Shown: one piece after another, positions 24,325 through 32,394 of the stretch
Layout: every line of letters begins with the position of its first letter
How positions within the stretch are numbered: the first letter of the stretch is position 1
Assembly: GCA_947598825.1 (NCBI GenBank)
Contig: CANQFM010000015.1
Span: 1-56,909 of the forward strand
Direction of reading: 5' to 3'
DNA: 56,909 bases
Origin: an uncultured Eisenbergiella sp.
Lineage (GTDB): Bacteria; Bacillota; Clostridia; Lachnospirales; Lachnospiraceae
Notes under the pieces: generated by a model
Told to the model about the DNA's origin: nothing
The model's input: only the letters and a program-made list of their open reading frames with translations
Databases searched by the model: none
Position numbers and translations under genes: made by a program

Positions 24325-25449
24325 TCAGTAATTTCCCAGCACGCGCAGATTGGACGCCTCTTCCCGCAGTCCCCGCAGCGCGTTTTTCACCGCGACGTCG
24401 GCCAGATTGCCCTCAAAATCCACAAAGAACCGGTATTCCCAGGCCCTTCCCTCGATAGGGCGGCTCTCGATCTTGGTCATGCTCAGGTTGTTATAAATGA
24501 TATGAGAAAGCATATGGTAAAGGGTGCCGCTCTCATGGCGCACCTCGAAACAGATGCTCACCTTTTTCGCATCCCTGCAAAAGATCTTCTGGTTGGTCAC
24601 AACGATAAAGCGCGTGGAATTGGAGGAAACGTTGTTCACCGGTTTCTCCAGTACCTCCAGGCCGTAAACCTGCCCCGCGTATTCGCTGGCGACCGCCGCC
24701 TGATCCCGCCTGCCGTCCCGCGCCACCTTGCGGGCCGCGAAAGCGTTGTTGGGCATGGAGATCTGCTGCCAGGAATGGGCGCTTAAATACCGGGAACTCT
24801 GCATCAGGGACTGGGGGTGCGAATATACCGTCGTAATCTCCGACAGCTTCGTGCCGGGCAGGCCCAGCAGACAGTGTTCGATCCGTATGATCTGCTCCCC
24901 CACGATATAATGTTCAAATTCCACCAACAGATCATAGATCTCGCTCACAACGCCCGCCGTGGAATTTTCGATGGGAAGCACCGCGAAATCCGCCCGTCCC
25001 TCGTCGATGGCGCTCATGGCGTCCCGAAAGGTATCCACATGGATGCTGTCGATCTTTTCCCCGAAAAAACGGACCATGGCCGCCTGGGAATAGGCCCCTT
25101 CCGCCCCCTGGAACACGACCCGCACCTTCCCGGTATCCAGCGCGTCCACGGGAAGGAAAGGAGGCCGTCCCGTCTGCCCGTTCTCGGAAAGCATCTGATA
25201 TTGCAGTTTCCGGCTCATGGCCATGATCTGCTCATATAATTCCACGATCCCGTGGCGGTTGAAATCGTTATGGGCCATGGCCCGCACGCCCGCCAGCTTC
25301 GCCTCTTCCCGGGATTTGTCAAATACCTTTTTCCCATTTTCTATTTTATATTCCGCCACCTGCCTGCTGACGTCCATCCGTTCTTCATACAGGCTGACGA
25401 TCTGTTTATCGATGTCGTCGATCCGTTCCCGGAGCTGTCCAAGATCCAT
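24325..25449 (-). CDS. pheA: bifunctional chorismate mutase / prephenate dehydratase
   Basis: A 374-residue P-protein. Residues 1-85 are an AroQ-type chorismate mutase (LRERIDDIDKQIVSLYEERMDVSRQVAEYK); residues about 108-285 are prephenate dehydratase, with VVFQGAEGAYSQAAMVRFF, LPIENSTAGVVSEIYDLL, and the conserved threonine in NSTRFIVV; residues about 300-370 are an ACT domain (VSICFEVRHESGTLYHMLSHI, ESRPIEGRAWEYRFFVDFEG) that binds phenylalanine for feedback. It makes phenylpyruvate. It opens the seven-gene minus-strand unit. Confidence 0.95.
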   Translation of the reverse strand: MDLGQLRERIDDIDKQIVSLYEERMDVSRQVAEYKIENGKKVFDKSREEAKLAGVRAMAHNDFNRHGIVELYEQIMAMSRKLQYQMLSENGQTGRPPFLPVDALDTGKVRVVFQGAEGAYSQAAMVRFFGEKIDSIHVDTFRDAMSAIDEGRADFAVLPIENSTAGVVSEIYDLLVEFEHYIVGEQIIRIEHCLLGLPGTKLSEITTVYSHPQSLMQSSRYLSAHSWQQISMPNNAFAARKVARDGRRDQAAVASEYAGQVYGLEVLEKPVNNVSSNSTRFIVVTNQKIFCRDAKKVSICFEVRHESGTLYHMLSHIIYNNLSMTKIESRPIEGRAWEYRFFVDFEGNLADVAVKNALRGLREEASNLRVLGNY

Positions 25450-25555
25450 TCCCGTCCTGTCCCCTTTTCCTTTATTCTTCCGTATGGATACAAATATATT
25501 AAAATATCATAACACACAATGAATAAAAAAAGAAGTTATATTCATACTAATTTCC

Positions 25556-25996
25556 ATGAAAAAAAATCATGGCTTTCAAAATTTCATCCGCTGCGGCGTC
25601 ATCGGCTGGTGCATGGAGATCCTGGTGACCGCTTTCGAGTCTTTTCGCAGAAGGGAACCGGGGCTGGTAGGCCACACCTCCCTGTTCATGTTTCCCATCT
25701 ACGGCGCCGCCTGCCTGCTGCGCCCCTTATGCCTGCTGCTTTCCGGCCTGCACTGGATCGTGCGGGGGCTGATCTATATGAGCTGCATCTTCGGCGCCGA
25801 ATACGCCAGCGGCCGCTTTCTGAAAAAAAAGGGCCAGTGCCCCTGGGGCTATGACCATGCCGGCTGGAACATAGACGGCGTGGTGCGCCTGGATTATGCC
25901 CCCGCCTGGTTTCTGGTGGGGCTTTTGTTTGAGCGCGTTCTTCTGGGCAGCAATGGTCGCAACAGAGGCGGCAACAATTTTCAAAAAGGGGGTTGA
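25556..25996 (+). CDS. CmpB-type putative ABC-transporter membrane protein
   Basis: A 146-residue membrane protein with about four hydrophobic segments. The run CGVIGWCMEILVTAFE, then GHTSLFMFPIYGAACLLRPL, and the late CPWGYDHAGWNIDGVVRLDYAPAWFLVGLLFE are the signature of the small PF06541 (ABC_trans_CmpB) family found across Clostridia, where it is mostly of unknown role. The ATG at 25556 lacks a strong ribosome site, so the start is uncertain. It is divergent from pheA, and its stop overlaps the -35 box of the tRNA-Leu promoter. Confidence 0.75.
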   Translation: MKKNHGFQNFIRCGVIGWCMEILVTAFESFRRREPGLVGHTSLFMFPIYGAACLLRPLCLLLSGLHWIVRGLIYMSCIFGAEYASGRFLKKKGQCPWGYDHAGWNIDGVVRLDYAPAWFLVGLLFERVLLGSNGRNRGGNNFQKGG

Positions 25997-26021
25997 CATT
26001 TTTGACGGCTTCCGTTAGAAT
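25993..26021 (+). promoter_or_regulatory. tRNA-Leu promoter
   Basis: Consensus -35 TTGACA (25993-25998) and -10 TAGAAT (26016-26021), 17 bases apart, directly ahead of the tRNA. The -35 overlaps the stop codon of the membrane gene. Confidence 0.8.
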
Positions 26022-26033
26022 TACAGTTATCGC

Positions 26034-26117
26034 GCAGGAATGGCGGAATTGGCAGACGCGTACGGTTCAGGTCCGTATGGTAGCAATACCATGAGAGTTC
26101 AAGTCTCTTTTCCTGCA
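26034..26117 (+). tRNA. tRNA-Leu (anticodon CAG)
   Basis: An 84-base class II tRNA: acceptor GCAGGAA/TTCCTGC, D-loop with TTGGCAGACGC, anticodon stem TACGG/CCGTA around TTCAGGT (anticodon CAG, codon CUG), a long variable arm ATGGTAGCAATACCAT and T-arm GAGAGTTCAAGTCTCTT. CCA is not encoded; a strong terminator follows. Confidence 0.95.
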
Positions 26118-26125
26118 CTGTCAGG

Positions 26126-26155
26126 GGCACTTTGTGAGAACAAAGTGCCTTTTTC
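26126..26155 (+). terminator. terminator after tRNA-Leu
   Basis: GGCACTTTGT/ACAAAGTGCC (26126-26135, 26140-26149) form a ten-pair stem with a GAGA loop followed by TTTTTT. Confidence 0.9.
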
Positions 26156-26243
26156 ATTGGGCGCAGTCCCGGACAGGGAAGGAAAAACCGCCGTCGGCAG
26201 ACAGCGGTCCTTTTTGTCAGGAAAGTCCCTTTCATCCGATACC

Positions 26244-27353
26244 TTATCGGCTAAGCTCCTGCCGGATGGCCTCCCCGGTCACGCTGCCATAGATCTCAAA
26301 CAGCATCTTCAAAAACCCCCGGAGCTTTTTGCGCATATCAGGATCGAGGCTGCGCATATATTTCATACAGCTTTTCATGTTTTCCTTCCAGTCCGCCGCA
26401 AACTCCGTCAGCGTCGTGGCGCCCGTCCCCTCCAGCATTTCAAACAGGGAGTCGACCATCAACTCTCGCTCGTCTTCCGACAGAGCGAAGATCCACTGGT
26501 TCAGCACCTCGTCCATGCGGCGTCGCTTGGCCTCGATCTCCCGGGCCTTTACCAGAGCGCCGTCCCCCACCTGCCAGGTATAACAGTCATGCTGCTGGAC
26601 GCCGAAGGCGGTGCTTTTGACCACCTCGTAATCCTCATAGTTCTGCAGCATCATTCCCACCAGGGAGGAAACCGGCAGGATCCGGCGCACCCGTCCCCGG
26701 ATGCCGGCGTAATCCTTTTCCGGCAGCATTTCCGGCAGAAAACCGGGGCCGTCCAGACTGTAGACCTCTGCGATCCGCGCCTTTATCTCAGGCTCCGCCA
26801 TAGCCGAACCATAGATGGCCAGATTGCCGCCCTTGGAATGGCCGCAGACCAGAAAATCACCGTCCAGAAGGGCGCCGGCGCAATTTAAGTACGCGACGCT
26901 CTGCTGCTGCGCCGGCACATGGTGTTTGAAGGCCATGTTAAAATCCTCTTTCCAGCCTACGATCGTCCCGTCCGTTCCGCGAAAGGCCACCACGGGCTTC
27001 GCCCCCTCCGGGAAAAAGGTGATCGCGCCAAACTGCATCTCTTTGCTCACGTCCAGAAGGGACTGATACCCGCTGCAGCGCATATTGCAAAAACGCCGTC
27101 CCAGCAGCAGAAGCTTCCACAGCTCCCGGTTCTGCCGTTCATAGGTCTTAAAGTAAAAGACCCGGTCCGGATCCATGGCTTCGTCGATCTCCGTCAGCGA
27201 CACCGTTTCCCCTTTTTCCGACAGGGCGGGCACCACGCCGTCAAATCCCAGATAGGACATCTGGGCCAGGATCAGGGCGTCCACTTCGCAGAAAGGAAAC
27301 TCCTCAAAAGTCCGGTCCCCGTATTCCTTCATATAATCAAACACATTCCCCAT
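26244..27353 (-). CDS. DUF2974 (Mbeg1-like) lipase-fold protein
   Basis: A 369-residue protein with an alpha/beta-hydrolase core: VVAFRGTDGTIVGWKEDFNM (oxyanion region), the nucleophile elbow VCGHSKGGNLAIYGSA (serine near residue 190) and SLDGPGF further on. DUF2974/Mbeg1 proteins resemble class 3 lipases; the natural substrate is unknown. I take the ATG at 27353, with GGAG nine bases upstream and a conserved start MGNVFDYMKEYGDRTFEE; an upstream extension would run through the preceding spacer. Last gene of the unit that begins with GH105. Confidence 0.82.
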   Translation of the reverse strand: MGNVFDYMKEYGDRTFEEFPFCEVDALILAQMSYLGFDGVVPALSEKGETVSLTEIDEAMDPDRVFYFKTYERQNRELWKLLLLGRRFCNMRCSGYQSLLDVSKEMQFGAITFFPEGAKPVVAFRGTDGTIVGWKEDFNMAFKHHVPAQQQSVAYLNCAGALLDGDFLVCGHSKGGNLAIYGSAMAEPEIKARIAEVYSLDGPGFLPEMLPEKDYAGIRGRVRRILPVSSLVGMMLQNYEDYEVVKSTAFGVQQHDCYTWQVGDGALVKAREIEAKRRRMDEVLNQWIFALSEDERELMVDSLFEMLEGTGATTLTEFAADWKENMKSCMKYMRSLDPDMRKKLRGFLKMLFEIYGSVTGEAIRQELSR

Positions 27354-27393
27354 GGCCGTTTTCTCCGTTTTCTGTTTTCTTTTTGGCAGTCTT

Positions 27394-27795
27394 TTACAGG
27401 CCGCCGAATTTGCCCGGATAATCCGTTCCCGTGTCCGCCGCGATCCGGGACGCATAGCGCCCGGGATCCTCCGCCATTTTCGTCATGGTATCAAAGGCGC
27501 AAAGCGCCATTTTTGCCCCGTTGTTTTGCAGTCCGTCCCTTTCCTGATCCATGGCCGCTTTAAAACGGTCGATCTGCCAGACCAGGATATCCGCCACCGT
27601 AACGCCCGAAATAGCCGTCCGGCACAGAAACGTCCCGTTTTCCATATAATAGATCCATTCGGCCAGAATGTCCCCATGGGACAACAGGCGCTCCCAGAAA
27701 GCGTCATAAAAGGCCTGATCCTTTCCGGCGCGCATACATAAGTCCGCCGCAAAACGCGCGGCGTTTTCCACCCGTTTTTGGTCCTCCTGCGTCAT
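27394..27795 (-). CDS. hypothetical small helical protein
   Basis: A 133-residue soluble, largely helical protein that I do not recognise (MTQEDQKRVENAARFAADLC at the start; a Trp/Tyr pair in LAEWIYYMENGTF in the middle). No signal peptide or membrane segment. The ATG at 27795 has GGAGG five bases upstream; a longer frame from 27828 overlaps the aldo/keto reductase stop. It lies 25 bases after that gene and 40 before the DUF2974 gene. Confidence 0.6.
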   Translation of the reverse strand: MTQEDQKRVENAARFAADLCMRAGKDQAFYDAFWERLLSHGDILAEWIYYMENGTFLCRTAISGVTVADILVWQIDRFKAAMDQERDGLQNNGAKMALCAFDTMTKMAEDPGRYASRIAADTGTDYPGKFGGL

Positions 27796-27820
27796 ACCGT
27801 CCTCCGGTCTGCGTCCTTTC

Positions 27821-28837
27821 TCAGCCAAGCGCCGCCGCGTCGATCCGGTCCAGCTCCTCCCGGCTAAAGGGCGCGCTGTTTAACACCTGCAGGTTGTCCA
27901 GGATTTGCTGGGGCCTGGAAGCGCCGATCAGGACGCTGGTGACCACGCCATCCCGAAGCACCCACTTTAAGGCCATCTGGGCCAGGCTTTCGCCGCGCTC
28001 TACCGCGATCCCGTTTAGCGCGCGGATGCGTTCCAGCTTTTCCTGGGTAAAATCCCCCTCCCGCAGAAAACGCCCGTCCGTCCGCACCCGGCTGTCCGCC
28101 GGGATCCCGTTTAAGTAGCGGTCCGTCAGCGTTCCCTGAGCCAGAGGGCTGAAGGAAATAATGCCCTTGCCCGCTTTTTCGGCCGCCGCTTTTAAGCCGT
28201 TCTTTTCAATGGTACGGTTAAAAATATTGTAACTGTTCTGATTGATGATAAACGGGCAGTTCAGATCCTCCAGGATCCGGCTGGCTCTTTCCATCGTCGG
28301 CCCGTCATAATTGGAAAGCCCTACATACAGCGTCTTGCCGCTCTTCACCGCCTGGGCCAGCGCGCCCATCGTCTCTTCCAGAGGCGTATCCGGGTCCATC
28401 CGGTGATGATAAAAAATGTCCACATAATCCAGCCCCAGCCGCTGCAGGCTCTGATCCAGGCTGGCCAGCAGATACTTCCTGCTGCCCCAGTCCCCGTAAG
28501 GGCCCTCCCACATCTCATAGCCGGCCTTGGTACTGACTAAAAGCTCGTCCCGATAGGCTCCGAGTTCTTCCCGCAGGATCTTGCCGAAATTGCGTTCCGC
28601 GCTGCCCGGCTCCGGCCCGTAGTTGTTGGCCAGATCAAAATGGGTGATCCCGTTATCAAAGGCGGTAAAGCACATCTGCTTCATATTCTCATAGGAGGAA
28701 TGATCCCCGAAATTGTGCCACATCCCCAAAGACAGCTCCGGCAGCTTCAGCCCGCTGCTGCCGCAGCGATGATATTTCATTGTGCCGTATCTTTCCCGAT
28801 TTGCCTGATACATAGCGTCTTGTCCGTCCTTTCTCAT
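27821..28837 (-). CDS. aldo/keto reductase (YghZ/Gpr-like)
   Basis: A 338-residue NADPH-dependent aldo/keto reductase of the AKR14 (YghZ) type, which reduces aldehydes such as L-glyceraldehyde 3-phosphate or methylglyoxal. YGTMKYHRCGSSGLKLPELSLGMWHNFG is the family N-terminus; the tetrad is visible as Asp in THFDLANNYG with Tyr, Lys in VSTKAG and His in DIFYHHRMD; FSPLAQGTLTDRYLNG and LIGASRPQQILDN complete the cofactor site. The ATG at 28837 has AAGGA six bases upstream; a second ATG at 28813 also fits the family. It follows hflC by 30 bases. Confidence 0.92.
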   Translation of the reverse strand: MRKDGQDAMYQANRERYGTMKYHRCGSSGLKLPELSLGMWHNFGDHSSYENMKQMCFTAFDNGITHFDLANNYGPEPGSAERNFGKILREELGAYRDELLVSTKAGYEMWEGPYGDWGSRKYLLASLDQSLQRLGLDYVDIFYHHRMDPDTPLEETMGALAQAVKSGKTLYVGLSNYDGPTMERASRILEDLNCPFIINQNSYNIFNRTIEKNGLKAAAEKAGKGIISFSPLAQGTLTDRYLNGIPADSRVRTDGRFLREGDFTQEKLERIRALNGIAVERGESLAQMALKWVLRDGVVTSVLIGASRPQQILDNLQVLNSAPFSREELDRIDAAALG

Positions 28838-28867
28838 TTTGTTTCCTTATGTTTTATCCGTCATCTT

Positions 28868-29740
28868 TTATTCGTATCCGTAAAAAACCTGCGCCAGCGG
28901 CGAGCTTTTATCCAGGATCAGCGTATTGTTCCCGCCGGTCAAGGACGCCCTGGCCGCGTCCAGGGAGCGCACAAACTCGTAAAAATCCGCCTTCCCCTCG
29001 TCGTTATAGGCCTGGGAAAGGATCTGCATATACATGGCCTCCCCCTCCGCCTTGATCTTCTCCGCTTCCGCCGCGGCCTCGGATTTCATGACTGAAACCT
29101 CCTTGGACGTGTCGTTGATGATCTTCTGGGCCGAAGATTTGCCCTCCGCGGTATAGGAGGCGGCGATGTTGTTGCGCTCGGAGATCATGCGCTCATAGAC
29201 GGCCTGTTTGTTGTCGTCCGGCATATCCAGCGACTTTGTCTCCACCGCGATGACCTCGATGCCGTAGCTGTCCAGGGAATTGCCGATGTTCCCGCTGATG
29301 TCCAAAGCCAGCTTGCCGTCCCGGTTTTCGATGATCTCCGCCTGATCCATGTTGGAGATCACGGATTTCATGGAAGAAAACACGGTGGCGCTGATGCGGG
29401 ACTGGGCCTGGGCCACCTGACCGTTCAAATGTCTCGTAAACAACACGGGATCCGATACCTTCCAAAGCACGAAAGCATCGGCGATCATGCTCTTTTTATC
29501 CTTTGTGATCACGTCGGATTTGGGGATATCGTAAAGCTGCAGTTGTTTCGGGACGGATGCGGTATCCTGCACAAACGGGATCTTAAAAGACACGCCCGGT
29601 TCTTCGATCACCTTTACGATCTCTCCGAACTGCTTCACCAGCTTATATTCGTCGGGATAAGTGACCACCATGGAGGAAAACACCACGACGACTGCGGCGA
29701 CTGCCAGAACTATGCCCAGCCCTTTGCCCAATTTTTTCAT
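28868..29740 (-). CDS. hflC: HflC-like SPFH-domain protein
   Basis: A 290-residue protein with an N-terminal transmembrane helix (LGIVLAVAAVVVVFSSMVVT, about residues 7-26) and an SPFH/band-7 domain (EYKLVKQFGEIVKVIEEPGVSFKIPFVQ ... RISATVFSSMKSVI), then a helical AAAEAEKIKAEGEAMY coiled coil. HflC and HflK form a membrane complex that modulates the FtsH protease in well studied bacteria. Its ATG overlaps the hflK stop (ATGA), as usual. Confidence 0.9.
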   Translation of the reverse strand: MKKLGKGLGIVLAVAAVVVVFSSMVVTYPDEYKLVKQFGEIVKVIEEPGVSFKIPFVQDTASVPKQLQLYDIPKSDVITKDKKSMIADAFVLWKVSDPVLFTRHLNGQVAQAQSRISATVFSSMKSVISNMDQAEIIENRDGKLALDISGNIGNSLDSYGIEVIAVETKSLDMPDDNKQAVYERMISERNNIAASYTAEGKSSAQKIINDTSKEVSVMKSEAAAEAEKIKAEGEAMYMQILSQAYNDEGKADFYEFVRSLDAARASLTGGNNTLILDKSSPLAQVFYGYE

Positions 29741-30873
29741 TCTGCATCCTCCTCTCCGCCTTCGTCAGCCCCTGCATCTTCCGCCTGTCCCCGTGCGGCG
29801 GAGGTACTCTGCGCCTGCGTACCGGCCACATCCTGGCCGGACGCAGCGCCTTGGGCCGCTTCCTGCGCTGCTCCAAAGCTGTCCAGCGGCAGCAGTTTCT
29901 GGGTGCCGCCCTCGTCCACGATGTAGATGCGCAGCTTCGGCAGCACCTCCTCCATCGTCTCATAAAACATACGCTGTTTGGTGATCAGCGGGTATTTGGT
30001 GTATTCCGCATACATCTGCTCAAAACGGGAAACCTGGCCCTGGGCCTCATTGATGCGGGCCTCTTTCTCGGCCTCCGCGTCCTTGATGATCTGGTCGCAG
30101 GTCGCCTCCGCCTGGGGGATCTTCTCGCTGCGGTCTTTGTTAGCGTTGTTGATGGCCGTATCCTTGCCCTGCTTGGCGTTTTCCACGTTCTTAAAGGCGT
30201 TTAAGACCTCCGTGGTCGGCGGGAAAGCGTCCTGGATTGTGATGTTGACGACAGACAGGCCGATATCCTCCTGGATCATGCGCTCCGTCAGCTTTTCCTT
30301 GATCACCGACTGGATCTCCGCCTTGCCCGTGGTGATCACATCGTCCACGTTGTAGGTGCCCACCGTATCGCGGATATAGGACTGGGCCAGCATCTTGAGG
30401 GTGCGCTCCGGATCCTGGGAAGCATACAGATATTTCACCGGATCGCTCACCATGTATTCCAGATAAAAATCCGTGTTCACAAAATTAAAATCCTTGGTGA
30501 TCATCACGGATTCCTCGTCGATGGACTCGCCGCTGTCCACGTCATACCCGATGGCCATACCCATGATGACCTTGGAGACCCGCCTCACCCGCTGCACAAA
30601 GGGGAGTTTGAAATGCAGTCCCGCCTGGGAAACGGCTTCCGCCCTGCCAAGCGTCGTGACCACGGCGTAATTGTCCTCGTCCAGCATATAATAACAGTTC
30701 ATGCCCACGATCAGAAGAACGATCACGGCAAAGACCGCAAACGCCCCTTTAAACGGAAACTTTTTCCCGACCGGCCGTCCGCCGGAATCGAAGTGTTCCA
30801 TGCCCTGCTCCCTTTTTTTCCTGGAAAAGCTGCCGAAGGGATTCCCTCCGCCAAACTGCTGGTTCCCAATCAT
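29737..30873 (-). CDS. hflK: HflK-like SPFH-domain protein
   Basis: A 378-residue protein: a short Gly-rich cytoplasmic start, a transmembrane helix at about 44-63 (AFAVFAVIVLLIVGMNCYY), an SPFH domain (NYAVVTTLGRAEAVSQAGLHFKLPFVQRV ... SYIRDTVGTYNVDDVITTGKAEIQSVI), a coiled coil and an acidic Ala/Gly/Glu tail. The ATG at 30873 has GGAGGAAAGGAA just upstream. With hflC it should build the FtsH-regulating cage. It lies 40 bases after GH105 on the same strand. Confidence 0.9.
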   Translation of the reverse strand: MIGNQQFGGGNPFGSFSRKKREQGMEHFDSGGRPVGKKFPFKGAFAVFAVIVLLIVGMNCYYMLDEDNYAVVTTLGRAEAVSQAGLHFKLPFVQRVRRVSKVIMGMAIGYDVDSGESIDEESVMITKDFNFVNTDFYLEYMVSDPVKYLYASQDPERTLKMLAQSYIRDTVGTYNVDDVITTGKAEIQSVIKEKLTERMIQEDIGLSVVNITIQDAFPPTTEVLNAFKNVENAKQGKDTAINNANKDRSEKIPQAEATCDQIIKDAEAEKEARINEAQGQVSRFEQMYAEYTKYPLITKQRMFYETMEEVLPKLRIYIVDEGGTQKLLPLDSFGAAQEAAQGAASGQDVAGTQAQSTSAARGQAEDAGADEGGEEDAE

Positions 30874-30913
30874 TTCCTTTCCTCCTCGCTGCTGCCTGCC
30901 ATACTGTCCCGTA

Positions 30914-32134
30914 TCACGCCTCCAGGCTGCCGGTCCCGTCCAGGGAAAGCATCTCGGCATAGGCCATGATAAACGGGCCGCTGCCCTTTCCCTCGTCGGG
31001 CAGATAATATTCCGTCAGCTCGTAATTGTTGGTATTATTGGCGCTGGCTTTTAGGTAAATATCCGTCAGCGCCCCGTCTTTTAATTTTTCCCGGACCATG
31101 CCGGCAAAACCTTCCATAGCAGCCTCCCGATAGGTAGGATCCAGCCAGCCCCTGCGGACGCCCTTTAGGATCGTATAAACGAACATGGCCGTACCGCTGG
31201 TCTCCAGCCGGTTGGTCTGCGTCACGGGCCGGTCCGCCAGATTCGCCCAGAGACCGCTTTTTGACTGATAGGGCAGGATCCCGTCCACAAACACCTGCAG
31301 GGCCTTTCTGCGCTTTTCCAGATACGCTTCCGGCAGCACCTCCATCACATCCACCATGGCCATGCCGTACCAGCCCATGGCCCGGGACCAGTGATAGGGG
31401 CAGACATCCTCCCGGCTGTTGCAGGCGTGATAGTACATGCCATTGGGGGAAAGCATCGTGTCCGCCACCCAGTCAAGCCTCTCCTGCACCAGCGCCAATT
31501 GGGCGCTGTCCCCAACGGCGGCGGCATGATGGGCCAGGAAGGGCTGCAGCATATAGATGCCGTCCAGCCAGACCTTGTACCTGGGCGGCTGTCCGCCTGC
31601 CCAACTGTGCCAGTAATTATGGCCCAGGGCGGCCTCCGTATCCTGCGTCGGCACGTTATCCCCTTTGGAATTGGAATGCGCAGGGTCGGTCAGATCCCGG
31701 TAGAGGTCCGCCGTGATCTCCCGGTAGGCCCCGGATTCTCCCGCCATCCGCTCCATCAGGGCCGCCGTCTTATAGCAGTCCGCGCCGTGATGGTCCACAT
31801 ACCCGGCCAGATTGCGGCTCAGGGCGCTTTTCCCGTCTTTTCCCGTCACGATCATGCTGTCCAGATAGGCCCGGACATAATCGTGATAGGCGCTGCCCTT
31901 CTTCGGATCGGCCTCATAAATGTCATAAAGCCCCTCCATGACCACGCCGTTATAATAGCTCCAGTCGAACAGATAGGGCTTGGCCGACGGCGTGCGTTTT
32001 TCATTGTCCCAGGAGAAAAACTGTTTCTCGTCCGCCACGATCCTCTGCGGCACATTGTGCGCCGAATCCACGGTCAAAGCGTCTATATACGCCTTTGCCC
32101 TGCCCATGATCTCTTTGTAAGTGCCCCCGTCCAT
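30914..32134 (-). CDS. GH105 unsaturated rhamnogalacturonyl hydrolase
   Basis: A 406-residue GH88/GH105-fold (alpha/alpha6-barrel) protein without a signal peptide, thus cytoplasmic. Family features: FDWSYYNGVVMEGLYDIYE near residue 55, VWLDGIYMLQPFLAHHA carrying the catalytic aspartate near 185, and HWSRAMGWYGMAMVDV near 250. These enzymes cleave the unsaturated uronyl residue from pectin-lyase products after import. No pectin lyase or sugar transporter is adjacent in the window. The promoter at 32192-32220 lies just upstream. Confidence 0.9.
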   Translation of the reverse strand: MDGGTYKEIMGRAKAYIDALTVDSAHNVPQRIVADEKQFFSWDNEKRTPSAKPYLFDWSYYNGVVMEGLYDIYEADPKKGSAYHDYVRAYLDSMIVTGKDGKSALSRNLAGYVDHHGADCYKTAALMERMAGESGAYREITADLYRDLTDPAHSNSKGDNVPTQDTEAALGHNYWHSWAGGQPPRYKVWLDGIYMLQPFLAHHAAAVGDSAQLALVQERLDWVADTMLSPNGMYYHACNSREDVCPYHWSRAMGWYGMAMVDVMEVLPEAYLEKRRKALQVFVDGILPYQSKSGLWANLADRPVTQTNRLETSGTAMFVYTILKGVRRGWLDPTYREAAMEGFAGMVREKLKDGALTDIYLKASANNTNNYELTEYYLPDEGKGSGPFIMAYAEMLSLDGTGSLEA

Positions 32135-32191
32135 AAAATAACCTCCCTTTCCCTGTCAGGGCGCCCTGTCCGTCAAAGCGCCTGTTGTCTC

Positions 32192-32220
32192 ATTATAACA
32201 CAGTTTTTCCGGCGGCTCAA
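32192..32220 (-). promoter_or_regulatory. promoter of the GH105-hflK-hflC unit
   Basis: On the minus strand -35 TTGAGC (32215-32220) and a perfect -10 TATAAT (32192-32197), 17 bases apart. It is divergent from the promoter at 32315-32343, with a GC-rich near-repeat (GGCGGGCGCA, twice) between them. Confidence 0.7.
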
Positions 32221-32314
32221 TAGAAACGGCGGGCGCAGCGCACCGGGCAAGCGGCGGGCGCACGCGCCGGGCATAGGGCAAAAAAACTGCGCCGCCCGAT
32301 CCCAATGATTTCCC

Positions 32315-32343
32315 TTGATTTTCCCGGAGCATGATGCTAATAT
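32315..32343 (+). promoter_or_regulatory. promoter of the ParB-like/BMP gene
   Basis: -35 TTGATT (32315-32320) and -10 TAATAT (32338-32343), 17 bases apart, about 50 bases before the start codon. Confidence 0.6.
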
Positions 32344-32394
32344 AGTTTCGCAAATCATGTGGCTGATTTTTTAAAGCAAAGGAGACATGACCAT

